Shown piece by piece: positions 46,388 through 57,946 of a stretch of 64,000 nucleotides of DNA. Where the stretch lies: positions 62,001 through 126,000 of the forward strand of contig JAPEHQ010000018.1 in NCBI GenBank assembly GCA_027405735.1. Reading direction: 5' to 3'. Position numbers and translations under genes: made by a program. The notes under the pieces were generated by a model. That model worked only from the letters and a program-made list of their open reading frames with translations, was not told the origin of the DNA and searched no databases. Position 1 is the stretch's first letter; each line of letters begins with the position of its first letter. Source of the DNA: Mucor racemosus. Lineage: Eukaryota; Mucoromycota; Mucoromycetes; Mucorales; Mucoraceae.

Positions 46388-47540
46388 ATTCAAAATTGTT
46401 TTATAATGTATATAATCAAAAAAGGGGATTTAGATGGGGAGATTTACGCTTATTTATCATAGCAAAAAACAGCAATTTGCAAAATTCATCAGGGGTGTGT
46501 GTCCTGCATATGTTCCTGTTTGTTATACAGATCGATTATTATTGTCGTAATTTATAAAAAATACGCAATAGTTTACTTTGCAATAAGAAGTACTCATAAA
46601 TATAGGGAATATAATACTATATAATTTGTATTTATGTAAAAGGATCGGTGCATTATTTCCTAATGAAATCTTTTTTCATTACTGCTACGATTTTAAGCGA
46701 AAACTATGAATAAATCTTATATTTACAGGCGCTAAATGTGAAAAAAATAACCTCAGAGCATACCAATCGTTTCATACCAGTATCTGGTATCAGACATTAT
46801 GATTTATATTAACAAAGTTGTAAACAAGAGACTAAAGAAATGCAAAACTCGATGATCGGATCGCAAAATTCATAAATAATGCAAAAATGAGATTCTATGT
46901 CCAGATGAAAACCTTAGGAAAATTTTTAACATTCAAAGGATTTTTTCAGCTATACATTTTTCATTGAAAGCTAATAAAATATCAATAAATAATATGTAAT
47001 TTAAATTGATCTATACTGTAATATTTTAATTTTGCATACTTTTAACATAAAATGTTGATATATTGCTAGTAAAGCTTAATTTCAGTTTTTCTGGAAAATC
47101 TCAAAAAAATTGGCTGTCAGACGCAAAAAAAAACACTACCAAAGCAAAGATAGCGTTATTTTAGTCTTATGTTCTCGACTATTATCTTAGTAAAATGTCT
47201 CAATTTTCGACTGAAAAATTGAATTTTGTGAAAATTGAGGTTTTGGATGACCAATGGCAAGGCAAAAATTGAGTTGAAATTTTTGTGCAGAAAAAATTGC
47301 AGTAAAGCTTCAAAATGAATCTACTAAACGGTAGCATTCGTTTGGTATGCTTTTGAACGCTAGTGATGGTTGCAATTTTTTAAAATCAAGCATTTGTAGT
47401 GTTGTTATAGGTAAAATTTGCTACATTTCTGAATAATGTTCTGATTTATGCAATTTTTTGGGTGATATTAGGTGTAATTAATGATTCAATTTCATGTTGT
47501 CGATATTCTGCATCTAGTAATAGCAAAAAAAAAAAGACCG
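46388..47540. other. Intergenic region upstream of the GGT gene
   Basis: Holds the GGT promoter (minus strand). AT-rich text at 46.9-47.5 kb resembles degenerate repeat sequence in style but I could not match it to R1, R3 or R4. Confidence 0.4.
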
Positions 47541-48240
47541 TGTGTTGTGGTTAAAGCCTTGGTACACAAGCTCAAATGCCATCATTAATTCAATATCCTC
47601 GAAAACCGACAGAAATCTCATATTGGTTCCAAAGAAGAGAATCAGCTACGATCCCTTCACTTACAAGAAATATCTCTCACCAGCTCCTCCAAAAACCGAA
47701 GCCGAGAACAATCTACTGCTAAGCAAGTAAATTAAAAATTTGTTGATAGCATTTCTAATCTCTATAATTTAGGAAGTGATTCACAACTTTCACAATTTTT
47801 GAATGCAGTTTTTTCTCACCTCAATATGGCCAACAATGAAAATTATGAACTAAAGGCTGTCTGCGTCAAAGATATTTTTCAAAATGTCAAGTTATATAGC
47901 AACAAATTTGAAACCGAAACTCAGTATACTCAATGGACCAAATCCAAAGTAAAATACATGTTATGTATCGTATTCATCTGAAGCCAGTAGAGATATTGCC
48001 TCAAGAGATGTTAAAGACGACGTTGAAACATTAGCTAAATTAAAAAATATTCATGGCAACACGCAAGGTATTATATTTGTATAATTTCCGTGTGAATTTA
48101 AAAGCATTAATCTCATTATTTTTATATAGATATGATCAATGTTGTATCCTCTTCTAGTCAAAAAATATGTTTAATTGTCATCGATCATAGCGCTTTATGC
48201 ACAAATCATGCCAACGTCTTCCAATTTGTCAGATGAATAA
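47541..48240 (+). pseudogene. Unrecognised decayed coding block
   Basis: Consecutive plus-strand frames look like exons: KPWYTSSNAIINSIS with KKRISYDPFTYKKYLSPAPP, then FSHLNMANNENYELKAVCVKD, then SRDIASRDVKDDVETLAK, then DMINVVSSSSQKICLIVIDH. Splice-like GT and AG sites separate them, but the phases do not agree and stops intervene. I know no matching family. Most likely a dead gene or transposon protein. Confidence 0.3.
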
Positions 48241-49594
48241 TTTTTTTTTAATAAGCGTAGCTTTTGATGAGTACTGATTGCTTTTGTAGTGATAATAAAT
48301 CAACTGAAAAAAATAATAGTGGATTGCTTCCCTTTTATTTGAGACATTGTTACATATGATCGTAAACAAATTCTCAATGACATTAATGTACTACTTCCAT
48401 TTAATTGTCGAGAGTCTCCAGGCCAAAGATTTAAAGAAGAGTAAAAAAAAAAAAAAAAATTGTTATCCCCTCCCAATTATTTCACCATTCATTGATATTC
48501 ATTGTCTATCTAAACATATAAATATGAGGTTCAGCAAAGACTCTAGAAATTAGAGCAAGCGCTGGCTTTAATGGACTAGTTTGGTAACAAACATCTAATT
48601 CATTTTTATCATCGATTATCTTTAGGAGTCTATTGGCATTTTCTTCACTATATTCTTCGAAATAAAGCATGCAAATCGCCTTCTCTCGTGTTATTTCCAT
48701 GTCATCATCAATCATTAGAATGTAACCACAGCTAATTCTATTTCATTCAGTTTAATTCCTGGTTAAACTGATGCAGCACAAATTGAGAAAGAGTTTCCTC
48801 AGCCTACAACTGCAAATTTTGAGAAAATAATTGATTTGGTTTCGAGAAGGTGACCAATTCATTTTCAAAAATGCTGGCCAATTTTTTCGTGAAATCGACC
48901 AACTGTACGTAGTTTGAGATTGCCAAAAGCGCAAATTGAGATTACAAAAAACGCAATTTGGACTAGTCAAATGCGCAGATTGGCAGACTCAAAAGCGTAA
49001 GGTGTTTTCAAAAAGCACCAATTGGCTCTGGAGGCACTGTAATGTAAATTCTAGAATCATGTACACATATTATTTCAGGTACAGAAGTTATATGTCAAAA
49101 TTATATGACACCTCAAACGAATTTAACCCATATACAGTTATGCCTATATAATAATATACCTGATTTATCTATTTAATTATGTATGAACTGAAATTTTACA
49201 TGAATATAAGATAATAATATTACCATATCAAACATTCAAAAGACTTGAGACTCAATTTTGTTGATCCCCTGATTACATACATATTTGTATACCAAAGTCC
49301 ATTTTCGGCATCAAAATTTAGGGTGACACATTGATACACAAGTTCACGGACATTTACAAATTCAAAAAACTTTAAACTGTATAATATATTTTATATATGT
49401 GTGTATTGTATTGTGTTGTGTTGTGTTGTGTTTATATGATGGGATTGTTAAAATGAAGGTGAAGAGAGTGTATATTGACGGTTAAGATGAAAATTTGGAG
49501 AAATAGAAAAATAGATTGAGTTATTATTTTAATAAAGAGTATATACAAGGTATATTCATTTCGTGAGAAAAAAAAAGTTATTGAAGGAAATACC
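48241..49594. other. Unassigned region 3' of GID4
   Basis: Contains two minus-strand frames (48506-48715 and 48752-48970) that I cannot assign, a short stretch near 48915-49010 with repeated GCGCAAATTG-like motifs, a (GTGTT)n run near 49412-49432, and the 3' flank of GID4. Confidence 0.4.
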
Positions 49595-50643
49595 CTAACG
49601 AAATTCAAAATTACTGAAGGAGTGTTCCTCGACATGTTCCAATACCAATTGTTGAAACCTATTAGTTTATGATTAGTATGCGTTTAATAATATTAAAACA
49701 ATATCTTACCATTCAGGATTGTTATGATAAAAGTAGAAACCTTTAATTTCATTGGTGGAACGTTGATAACAAATGTAATAAAAGCCTGCAAAACTGGCTC
49801 CTTCAATATTGCTTACACAATGATCAGGAACCAAAAAATGTTCTTTCCAACGCATATAAATAAAATCATTGTCAAATGGATCATACGTGAAATCATCGTC
49901 GTTAAAGGTATGTAGATATGGTTCGAAAGATGGAAATTTGCCCTAAAATAATATCAGTAACAAATCAAAAAAAAAAAAGAGCAATTAAATGATTCCTTAC
50001 CCAGTGCAAGGCATCAATGTATTGCTGTGCTTGCCATTTCCTAGTTAAAAAGGGATATTGAGGCCCAATAATCTCGCCTTCAAAGAATGTCTAAATAAAA
50101 TAAAAAAAATTAATGTTGCTGTGTATAGCATAATAAACTGTTAGCTCACTGTTAATTCTGGACACTCATTTGTGAGTCCTTCAATATTCAAATATCCACT
50201 GATTTTGCTCTCCTTTAAATCAACATGCTAGCAACAAAATAAATAAGTGATACACTCCCTCGCTTTATAAATAAACAATTTACCTGAATATCCACCATTA
50301 CATTATATTTACTAATACCGCACTTTTGTACACCTTTAAAACGAGAGCCAGCATACAATGCGCCTAAACGAGTATTTCTCAATCGCTTATTAGAAATATC
50401 AACCCAATAATCATCTTCATCACGAGAAACCAGAGATGTGTTTCTTTTCTTCAAGAGGTTTCTAGATAATTTGTTGCTCAATAAGGAATCTTTGTCTGAT
50501 TTCACAACAGATTCGGTTGCATGTTTACAACAAGGTGTAGTTGCGCTGCAACCACAACTTGCTATAGTAGGTTTTTCTATAATAACAGGTATTGTTTCTG
50601 CGTTGGAACTTGAAGATGGTGTAGACACGGATAAAATTGGCAT
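49595..50643 (-). CDS. GID4: GID/CTLH E3 ligase substrate receptor, Vid24/Gid4 family
   Basis: Five exons (50284-50643, 50150-50227, 50001-50090, 49710-49942, 49595-49658) close in frame to 274 residues. Gid4 recognises N-terminal proline degrons and recruits gluconeogenic enzymes to the GID complex. The beta-barrel domain (residues ~95-274) is clear: [121 protein letters not shown]. The N-terminal ~90 residues are Ser-rich with a small cysteine cluster ([13 protein letters not shown]). The start at 50643 (MPILSVS) is preferred; the in-frame upstream ATG at 50724 would only add a hydrophobic poly-Phe and poly-Lys stretch coded by a T/A run. Introns are GT-AG. Confidence 0.93.
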
Positions 50644-51539
50644 TTTTTCTTCTTCTTTTTTTTTTTTTTTTTTTGCTAATAAAAGGAAAAAGAGAAAAAG
50701 AAACTGAAAGAATAAAAATGTCAAGCATTATATTACGAGATGAAATCCAAATAATCTGGCCTCCGCATACCGTTGATTCATCAAAACGAAAGAAAAAAAA
50801 ATCTGATTATTGGTGCACAGGTGGCTTGTTCTTTATCTAAACAAACTGTACCAATAAAAACCTTTTCCTAGATAGAATACAAGAATATGGCGTAAAACCA
50901 GAGGAATGAAACTTGTAAATTCATAATCTCCCATTGAATCCCATTATTACAGTAATAATGGCTAGCAAATCGTATGATTAAACTCTTTTTTTTTTTACGG
51001 TAACACTTGACTAGGTTGCATTGTTCCTAAATTCAACAGAAATTTCAATCCAGATACTACAGATTTAGAGTTACGAAATGGAATCAGGCACAATGCGATA
51101 CCTATTCAAGTCTATAATATGTGAATAAACACAACAGTTATTTTAAATGCAGAAGAAAAAAAGCAATGTCGTCTAAATGTATACATAAATACAAAATATC
51201 TGATTAATGATATACACAATGCTGTACGTTTATTTTCATATATATGCAGATGCTCATGCTTTTGCTTGGCATACTCTACAGATTTGAATCTTTGCTTAAT
51301 TGAAGATTTTGAACAATGCTTGGATGATCGCAATTCAAATCAAGTTGTCAAGTGTATAACAATTGGTTTCTACGAGGGGCCTGACCTTACCTAATTAGGA
51401 TTTCTTACCAACTGTGGACCGTGCAGCTTCCGTATTGCTATTAGCTGTTAAATTATATATTTTTTCATCATATGCACTGAGTTTCAGAGAATCGATAGCT
51501 GGAAAGATATTCCATTAATACAGTCGACTAATTTTCGCT
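50644..51539. other. Divergent promoter region upstream of GID4
   Basis: A T/A run at about 50653-50674 is followed by a small plus-strand frame at 50718-50840 (MSSIILRDEIQIIWPP..., 40 residues, Lys-rich) that I do not recognise. The minus-strand frame at 51112-51333 is also unassigned. No complete gene is supported. Confidence 0.4.
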
Positions 51540-53414
51540 GATGATGAATAAACGAAATTCAAGAAGTTGGTTTTTTTTATAGATTTTAATCTTCAAAACC
51601 GGAATGTGCCCTCTTTTCTATAGCTAACACCATACACAACGACTGTTGGTATATACTTTAGCTAATACCGAATAGATATAAATTGGTTGCATTATGGTAT
51701 CTGTTCCTGAAAATACTTTATATATTACAAAAGACTCAAAAACGCGTAAAATTCACTGCTTTTTCTTTGAAAAATGAGTCTCATTTTTCATCCCTGCTCT
51801 ACTTTTTGTTTTCACTAAATAACACCAAGAAAAAATTATATGCCAATGTACTTGAGATGTTCAGCTTTAATTCAAAAACAAGTATCCAAAAATATCCTAT
51901 TTTTTGCAGTTGGTATTAATTTTTCAGTGCTAAGGTTTCAGATTTTTTACGCGTATTTCACTGCTAATGGATTGAAAACTTTGAGGCTTCATATCTCTAG
52001 AAAAAATTAAGCTATACTAACACTTTTTAATAATAAAACTTACTTGTTTTGAAGCGCTCTATAATATATTTTAATATAAAAAAATCCTAAGCACCTTTAT
52101 TTTTTTTTCATTTTTTTGGCATTTCTATAGTAGGTTTCAAAATATTGATTAAATTGAGTAACATTTTTTTTGTGTTCATGTCATTAAGCTCTTTAAGCTC
52201 TCTCGGACCCAATTTAGAGTTTTTCAAAATATTGATTTTTCGTGGAGATATCCTCAAAAACGTGTACAAAAAGGTGCCTCCATTTCTAGCGACCATTTTC
52301 CCCTTGTATACCCTCATCCCAAATTCTGAAACTGAAAAAAAAGTGGACAAAAATCTTGTTTCCTCTACGAAAAATGTAGCTAAAACGTTAAATAATAGCT
52401 CGATCAATAGATAATTTTTTTTTCCCCATTTCCATAACTTATATTAAAAATATACTTATAAAAAGTGGTGTGTATCCTCAAAAAACCTTCAAAATTTTAA
52501 TTGCATTTTACGCTAAATTTAATGTGGAATGCTTATCTAATTTTTATTTAGTTGAATGCAAAATCTAAAACTGTACAAAAAACATTTAGAATGTTAGTTC
52601 AATTTACTTTGCAGTTTATGAGCTAATAAACGATTTTGATTTTTAATCATTTTTTGATGGATTTAACAGCAAATCAATTTTGGGACTCAGTTATGATTGG
52701 TTCTAAGCTGTAATGCTGTAATGTGAACTATTATTATTTTGATTATCTCAACGAAAAATTAATATTTTTTTTTTTGAAACAAAAACTAAAGAGTAGCCTT
52801 TAGTTAAATCTATCTTTTAAATAAAAAAAAAGATTTTTTAATTTTGGTGCTTAATTCCTATAATCGATTTTTATGTTAATTTTTGGTCAATGTTAGGCCA
52901 TTGCGTTTATATTTTGGTATTAGCCGCTTTATTTTAGAAAACATATCAATGGCTCATAGAGAGGAGATACATATTTCTAAAATTTGGAGGAAATCGACTT
53001 CATCCGGGGCGAAAAATTCGAAAACCACTGTAATGAATCAAATTATCACTATAATAATTCGCAGCAGTAATGCTCATCTCATACTTTCCTATAAATACTA
53101 CAAGAAAATTTTTCCATAATTCCTTGTAGAATCACCTGTCTTTCTTCCTCTTTACATCCTTATTTATTTTCCTTAATAAATATCTAATTTAAAAATAAGA
53201 ACACCAACTTTTCTTCAATAAATGTTCACCGATCTCTAATATTAAAACCCGTATCATTAGCATATCATTTTGACTATAATATTTATCCAAGATCACAGAT
53301 CATTACAACCACCATCTGAAAACCATTTGAAAACAACTGAAACCTACTTTTTCACAACCGTAAACAACCAGCAACAAGAACTTCCTCCTGACGAATTTTG
53401 ACCCTAGTAGCTTC
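51540..53414. repeat. Dispersed repeat R1, copy D
   Basis: Same ordered landmarks as copies A to C and among the least broken: a minus-strand frame of 99 residues (52108-52407) stays open, and its counterparts in A and C are partly readable. The right part is split by the solo LTR at 53029-53307. After it, similarity with copy A resumes (TTGAAA...CACAACCGTAAA). Confidence 0.7.
53029..53307 (+). mobile_element. Solo LTR, family alpha, copy 2
   Basis: 279 bases from TGTAATGAATC to AGATCATTACA, flanked by the exact duplication ACCAC (53024-53028 and 53308-53312). It aligns along its length with 11967-12241, including TATAAATACTACAAG, CCTTGTAGA, AATAAATATCTAATTT and AAGAACACCAAC. Confidence 0.88.
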
Positions 53415-54056
53415 TGTGCTGAACCAAGGTACTATTTCCCCACATAAGAAAGTAAATGTTATCTCACATAAAACTATATTCTAATATTCAAATAAAGATA
53501 GCATGAATTTAATAGTGAATACAAAAAGTACTGTATCAATAATTAACATGCAATAAAATAAGTCGAATCATAAAAACAAAGCAAATCAATTCATAAAATA
53601 AATCGAAGAAACACATAGACTAAAGTAAGGGTTATTCTATGCAGATCATTAACAAATATGTCAAAAAACAGGCATTAAATACCGCTTTGATTATGTAAAT
53701 CAAGAAGCTCAATATAAACCTTAAATCACGGACAAATTAATTGATTTTCCAGAAGAATAAACATATGGATATTGCATGAATACAGTTGAATCATGCTTCT
53801 ATTATTTAATAGTAGCATGGTGATAGACGTATGGAATGCAATATTGTCTGATTTTCACGTTAAACACCATGATTTGGCAGATGTTCTAAATTGGTAATTC
53901 GGTTACTCCTAATTCTGTGCAACTCCCGGATACAATAAATCGCAGCTAATATGAATAGCATAGGAATATGAACTTATTGTACACTATCTATATTTTGAAT
54001 AAAGAAGGATTTAAACTGTATCTTTTTTCAAAGCTTTTTATTTTACATTTTACTGT
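53415..54056 (+). mobile_element. LTR family gamma, copy 3, decayed with internal extra sequence
   Basis: Starts TGTGCTGAACCAAGG and TATTTCCCCACATAA as in the other gamma copies and ends AATAAAGAAGGATTT...TTTTACTG. It is about 160 bases longer than copies 1 and 2 because of extra sequence near 53,800-53,950. A matching 5-base flank is not found, so the right end is approximate. Confidence 0.6.
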
Positions 54057-54654
54057 AATTCCCAACTTTACATGATAGTGAATATACATCTTTTACAAGA
54101 TAATATCAAATGACAACGTCCACAAGCTACTGTGTGTCGAAAAAGACATTGTCAAAATACGCCTATAGTTTTTTGCGCACTTTTATTGAAAACAATTAAA
54201 AATATAATCTCGCTCTATAAATACTTATCCAGGTAAGCTGCAAATCGACCATAGACATAATTATGCATAATATTACAGATATTTCAGGTACCAACTTTCA
54301 TACTTTATTGTGCATATAGAAAAGTATGCCCAGTTGATATCTTGCTGTTTCTTACACCTACTGAAACCAGAAAGTATTTCGATCTATACGAATAATGACT
54401 CGAGTAAGCTTAAATTCCACATATAGTTTTTTTATAGATTGATATCAAAAGTTCTCCAGATTTTAACCCCCATAAGCTATTGTAAGGTGAGTTGAGCAAG
54501 GCATCAATTGGTATTTTTTTTTTTTTGCGCAATTTTATTGAAACCAATGTAAAATTTGTCCTCCATGAATATATGAATCCAAGTAAGCCATAATATACAG
54601 ATATTCAGTATTATATGTGTAATTGATGAATACATGTTCCAATTTTTAGCTTCC
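54057..54654. repeat. Two diverged direct units about 360 bases apart
   Basis: TTGCGCACTTTTATTGAAA followed by TCCAGGTAAGC (from about 54172) recurs as TTGCGCAATTTTATTGAAA followed by TCCAAGTAAGC (from about 54527), each with ACAGATAT-type text and a TTTCATACTT or TTCCATGAAT block after it. No coding sequence is visible. It leads directly into R4 copy 2. Confidence 0.4.
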
Positions 54655-54900
54655 ATGAATTGTTGTGCATTCAATAAGTTTGAACAACAAGTTAGTTGCC
54701 TGCTATTTTCGTTCACTAAGGTCAGTAAACATATCAGTTATTGCTGAATATAGATCCAAACGAGCTCTTATTGAAATGGTAGATACCTCTAGTGTTGATC
54801 CACAGAATTGCAAATGTTCAGCCTCCCCAAGCTGTTGTGAGAATGGGGAGGGGGGAATGGAGCCCCACAAAGCAGCTTTGACAAGTATTGATCACTTGTG
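54655..54900. repeat. Dispersed repeat R4, copy 2
   Basis: Second copy of the R4 blocks listed at 39785-40020, with a GGGGAGGGGGG run added in the 3' part. Confidence 0.55.
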
Positions 54901-56304
54901 AGACTATTATTGGTGTTAATGCACATATCACATACCTAAATCCATTTTTCTCTATGGGAATTTTCCAGCGTACATCTAGATAATTGATATTGATAGGTGT
55001 ATATATTTTTAAGTAGAGACCATTCACTTTGACTAAATAAAGATGCTTAATCATCATCATTTTCAAAATTCACTATACAAGGCAACGCAATTACTATTCT
55101 TTTCTTATCTTTAAGCGGCAATCTTTTGTTTGGCTTTGTATGATAACACACGATATTATGTAAGTAACCAAAGATTTGAATAAATTGACTTCTAAAATGT
55201 TTTTTAGGAACGCTGGTATAGCAATTCATTATGTACATTGAATTAAATTAAGCACCATGATTAAGCAATTAACGCAATAGCAATTACCAAGTCTTAAGTA
55301 CATTAATACAGTTATCAGTCAATTCATAGAGGAATGAAAAATTAATAATGCATCTTCAACCATGGATGCGTCTAGAGAAAGAATGAAAACAATTACCAAC
55401 GAATGTTTCAAGTTTGGCACTGTAGAGGAAATCCTAATTTCGAAAATGAGGGCTCGTTATTTTCTTTAAAGACCAAGGAAACCATTCTTGATGCATCTCC
55501 AGCAGCCTTAAAAATTACTCCTAAGCTTCTTTGCCAAGCATTAAAGTTGTCTTTGGTAGAATGCATAATTTTGAAATGTTGTAGATGTAATTTAGACATG
55601 GTAAAGACGAAACATTTTACTTTTTAAATATATTAATGTGCATATATAATTGACTATAAATGTCGGTTTTCTCATGATTTTCAAGAAGGATGTAAACAAA
55701 AAATATCCCCAATATTGTCCAAAGAAATTGAAGAGTGGTGTAGATTTGGAAATCGATATTTATAATGATCGATTAGACATATACCAATCATGAGAAATAA
55801 TTGTTTGAGACATATTGGACATGCTAAACATACAGGTGCTCGTAGTATAGGCTTAGAACATCTTGTAAATTGTTAATCAAGCTTATAGTGCATATTGTAC
55901 ATGATCTTGATTTACATCATTTCAATAAAGCTGCAGTATCTATCCAACTAAAGGCAATTTAGCATGAGATTAATCCATAGCATTTTCCAGTATTATGAAA
56001 GAAACAATTCAATGGAAGAAGCTTACACGGATACATTTAAAACATATTTAAGCTATGTGAGCTTATTCTCAATACAAATAATAGCGAAAGACGTCCATTT
56101 ATCATTACAAACAATAGTGAAAAAAAGGCAATTATGTTTTGTAAAGCAAATATTTTATTATATATATATTTATAAAATAAACTAGTATTTCAGCTACTTT
56201 TTCCTAAAGAAAAAGCACCCAGGAACAAGGACGAGGACCTAAACTAGTTAAAGTATGTTCCCAAAAAAATATAGAAGGTTTACTGCCGTAGGCTACTTCT
56301 GATA

Positions 56305-56431
56305 CGGAGGGTACAATCAAACCGCCCACATCCGCATCGGAGGGTACTATTCGCCCACATCTACCTTAGAAGGTGTAATGAAACGCCAACACTGCACAGT
56401 AGAGGGTAATTTCGCCCACTTCCATAAGCAT
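56305..56431. repeat. Imperfect tandem repeat, about 32-base unit, four units
   Basis: Units start near 56305, 56338, 56368 and 56400. Each has GGAGGGTA (or AGAAGGTG, TAGAGGGTA) followed by CGCCCACATC or a close variant. It is GC-rich in AT-rich surroundings. Confidence 0.55.
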
Positions 56432-56481
56432 CAGACACCCTTGAAGGAAAAAGAAAGGATCAGCAAGATGTTATTACACAC

Positions 56482-56482
<1 letters not shown>

Positions 56483-56513
<31 letters not shown>
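56483..56513. repeat. Pure A run of about 31 bases
   Basis: Uninterrupted adenines after TTATTACACACC and before GATGTGG. It may be a mononucleotide microsatellite or the poly(A) end of a retroposed sequence on the plus strand. Confidence 0.6.
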
Positions 56514-56515
<2 letters not shown>

Positions 56516-57946
56516 TGTGGTAGGGAGGTCTCATGTCTGGTCCAGCAATCCTATCCAAACATTTGATGTGCTCTAGCATTGCCTAGCAATGTTTCGAACA
56601 TAACATAAACGAGGTGAGAGCCTTTACTAACATTCCCGACAAGAATGAAAGATGATTAAAGAGAAAAGAGAAAAGAAATAGAGCAGGAGGGAATGTCGTC
56701 TTTTATAGCTTTTTTGGAGGCTTTTTTGGTGGCGCTTTGTTTGTGTTACTTGATTCTTTCAGATGACATTGATTTTTTACTGAAGAGGGGCGTCAAGGGT
56801 TTCGAAAGGGCTTGAGTACCAGGAATACAGAGCTGAATATTTCCAATGGTGCACAAAAGGTGGATATTTTTGTTGTAGTGGCCCGTGAATCCATTACGGA
56901 ATACTACAAATATGCATCCGACGAGATATTAAATCAAGCTGCGCTTTTCTAAAAAACATCCAAGTTTAAAGGATTTTCCAAGAAGAATAATGATTGACTA
57001 GACCCAAGAAATATGCATAAAAATGATATTCACCATGTCAAAAATAATATCGCATTTTTTAGTCTTCAATCAATAATTAAACTCTATGGGTTCCCGAATA
57101 TATGAGCTTCAAAATTCAATTTGCTGTTTACTTTCAGCTGTTGGTAATAACGCGTTTAACAGCTAAAACACCAACTTAAACACACAAAGTTGACTTTATA
57201 TAATGCACTAATGTCAAGTATATTTAATTTAACTCTTCAAACAGCAATAGATGCTTCGATTGTGGAAAAATCAGCGACGAAATGTCATTGTTGCACCAAA
57301 AATTGCATGAAATTAGTACTTTAAACAGCGTATATCTCGTCGTACGGATGTTTTCTGATTCTCTAAAGCATACCAAAAGAATCATCTAGTTCAATAGATG
57401 TAATCCATAACATCTTTTTAACATTTTAAAATTTTTCAATGATCGATGATTTTGGATGAGGTATCATAAGGGAAAAATCGCATTTTCGAGAAAATTCAAT
57501 TTTTGAACCCAAAAATGAGGATTTTTACTATGGTGTTCATAGACATAAAATGTCCACAATTGTTCAATACATGATCCCAAATTGTTCAAAACGGTGTTTT
57601 AGAATCATTATTTTGAGTTTTATTCAAAAAACTTTTTTTTCAATTATCTCAAATTGAACGAGATTTTATTAAAAATTTTTTTTTATAAATAGCATCATCG
57701 TGTGCACACTATTATACAGTACAATTTTTAATTATTTTAGAAAGCAGATTAACTTATTAAAATGTGGAGATATTCCTGGAAATATCTCAAGTTTTTTCCA
57801 AACCATTATTTTTTTTTTTTTTTTTTTATGGGATGAAAGTTTTAAATTTTATTTAAAAAAAGAAAATTGAAACTCATCATAGTGATGGACAAGGTGTATA
57901 CTAGGTAAAGTGACCTGCCATATTAGTATCATATATATATATTATC

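Larger units (their letters stand above)
54901..57808. other. Unassigned region left of the LINE
   Basis: No gene is recognised. A frame pair at 55360-55630 reads open on both strands (minus strand: FNAWQRSLGVIFKAAGDASR) but I know no family for it. 56305-56431 is a short tandem repeat and 56483-56513 a pure A run (listed separately). The stretch from 57.0 to 57.8 kb is AT-rich text like decayed repeat sequence. Confidence 0.4.

Noticed and set aside
50644..50724. N-terminal extension of GID4 from the ATG at 50724
   Set aside because: It would add poly-Phe and poly-Lys coded by T/A runs, unlike any Gid4; the start at 50643 fits better.
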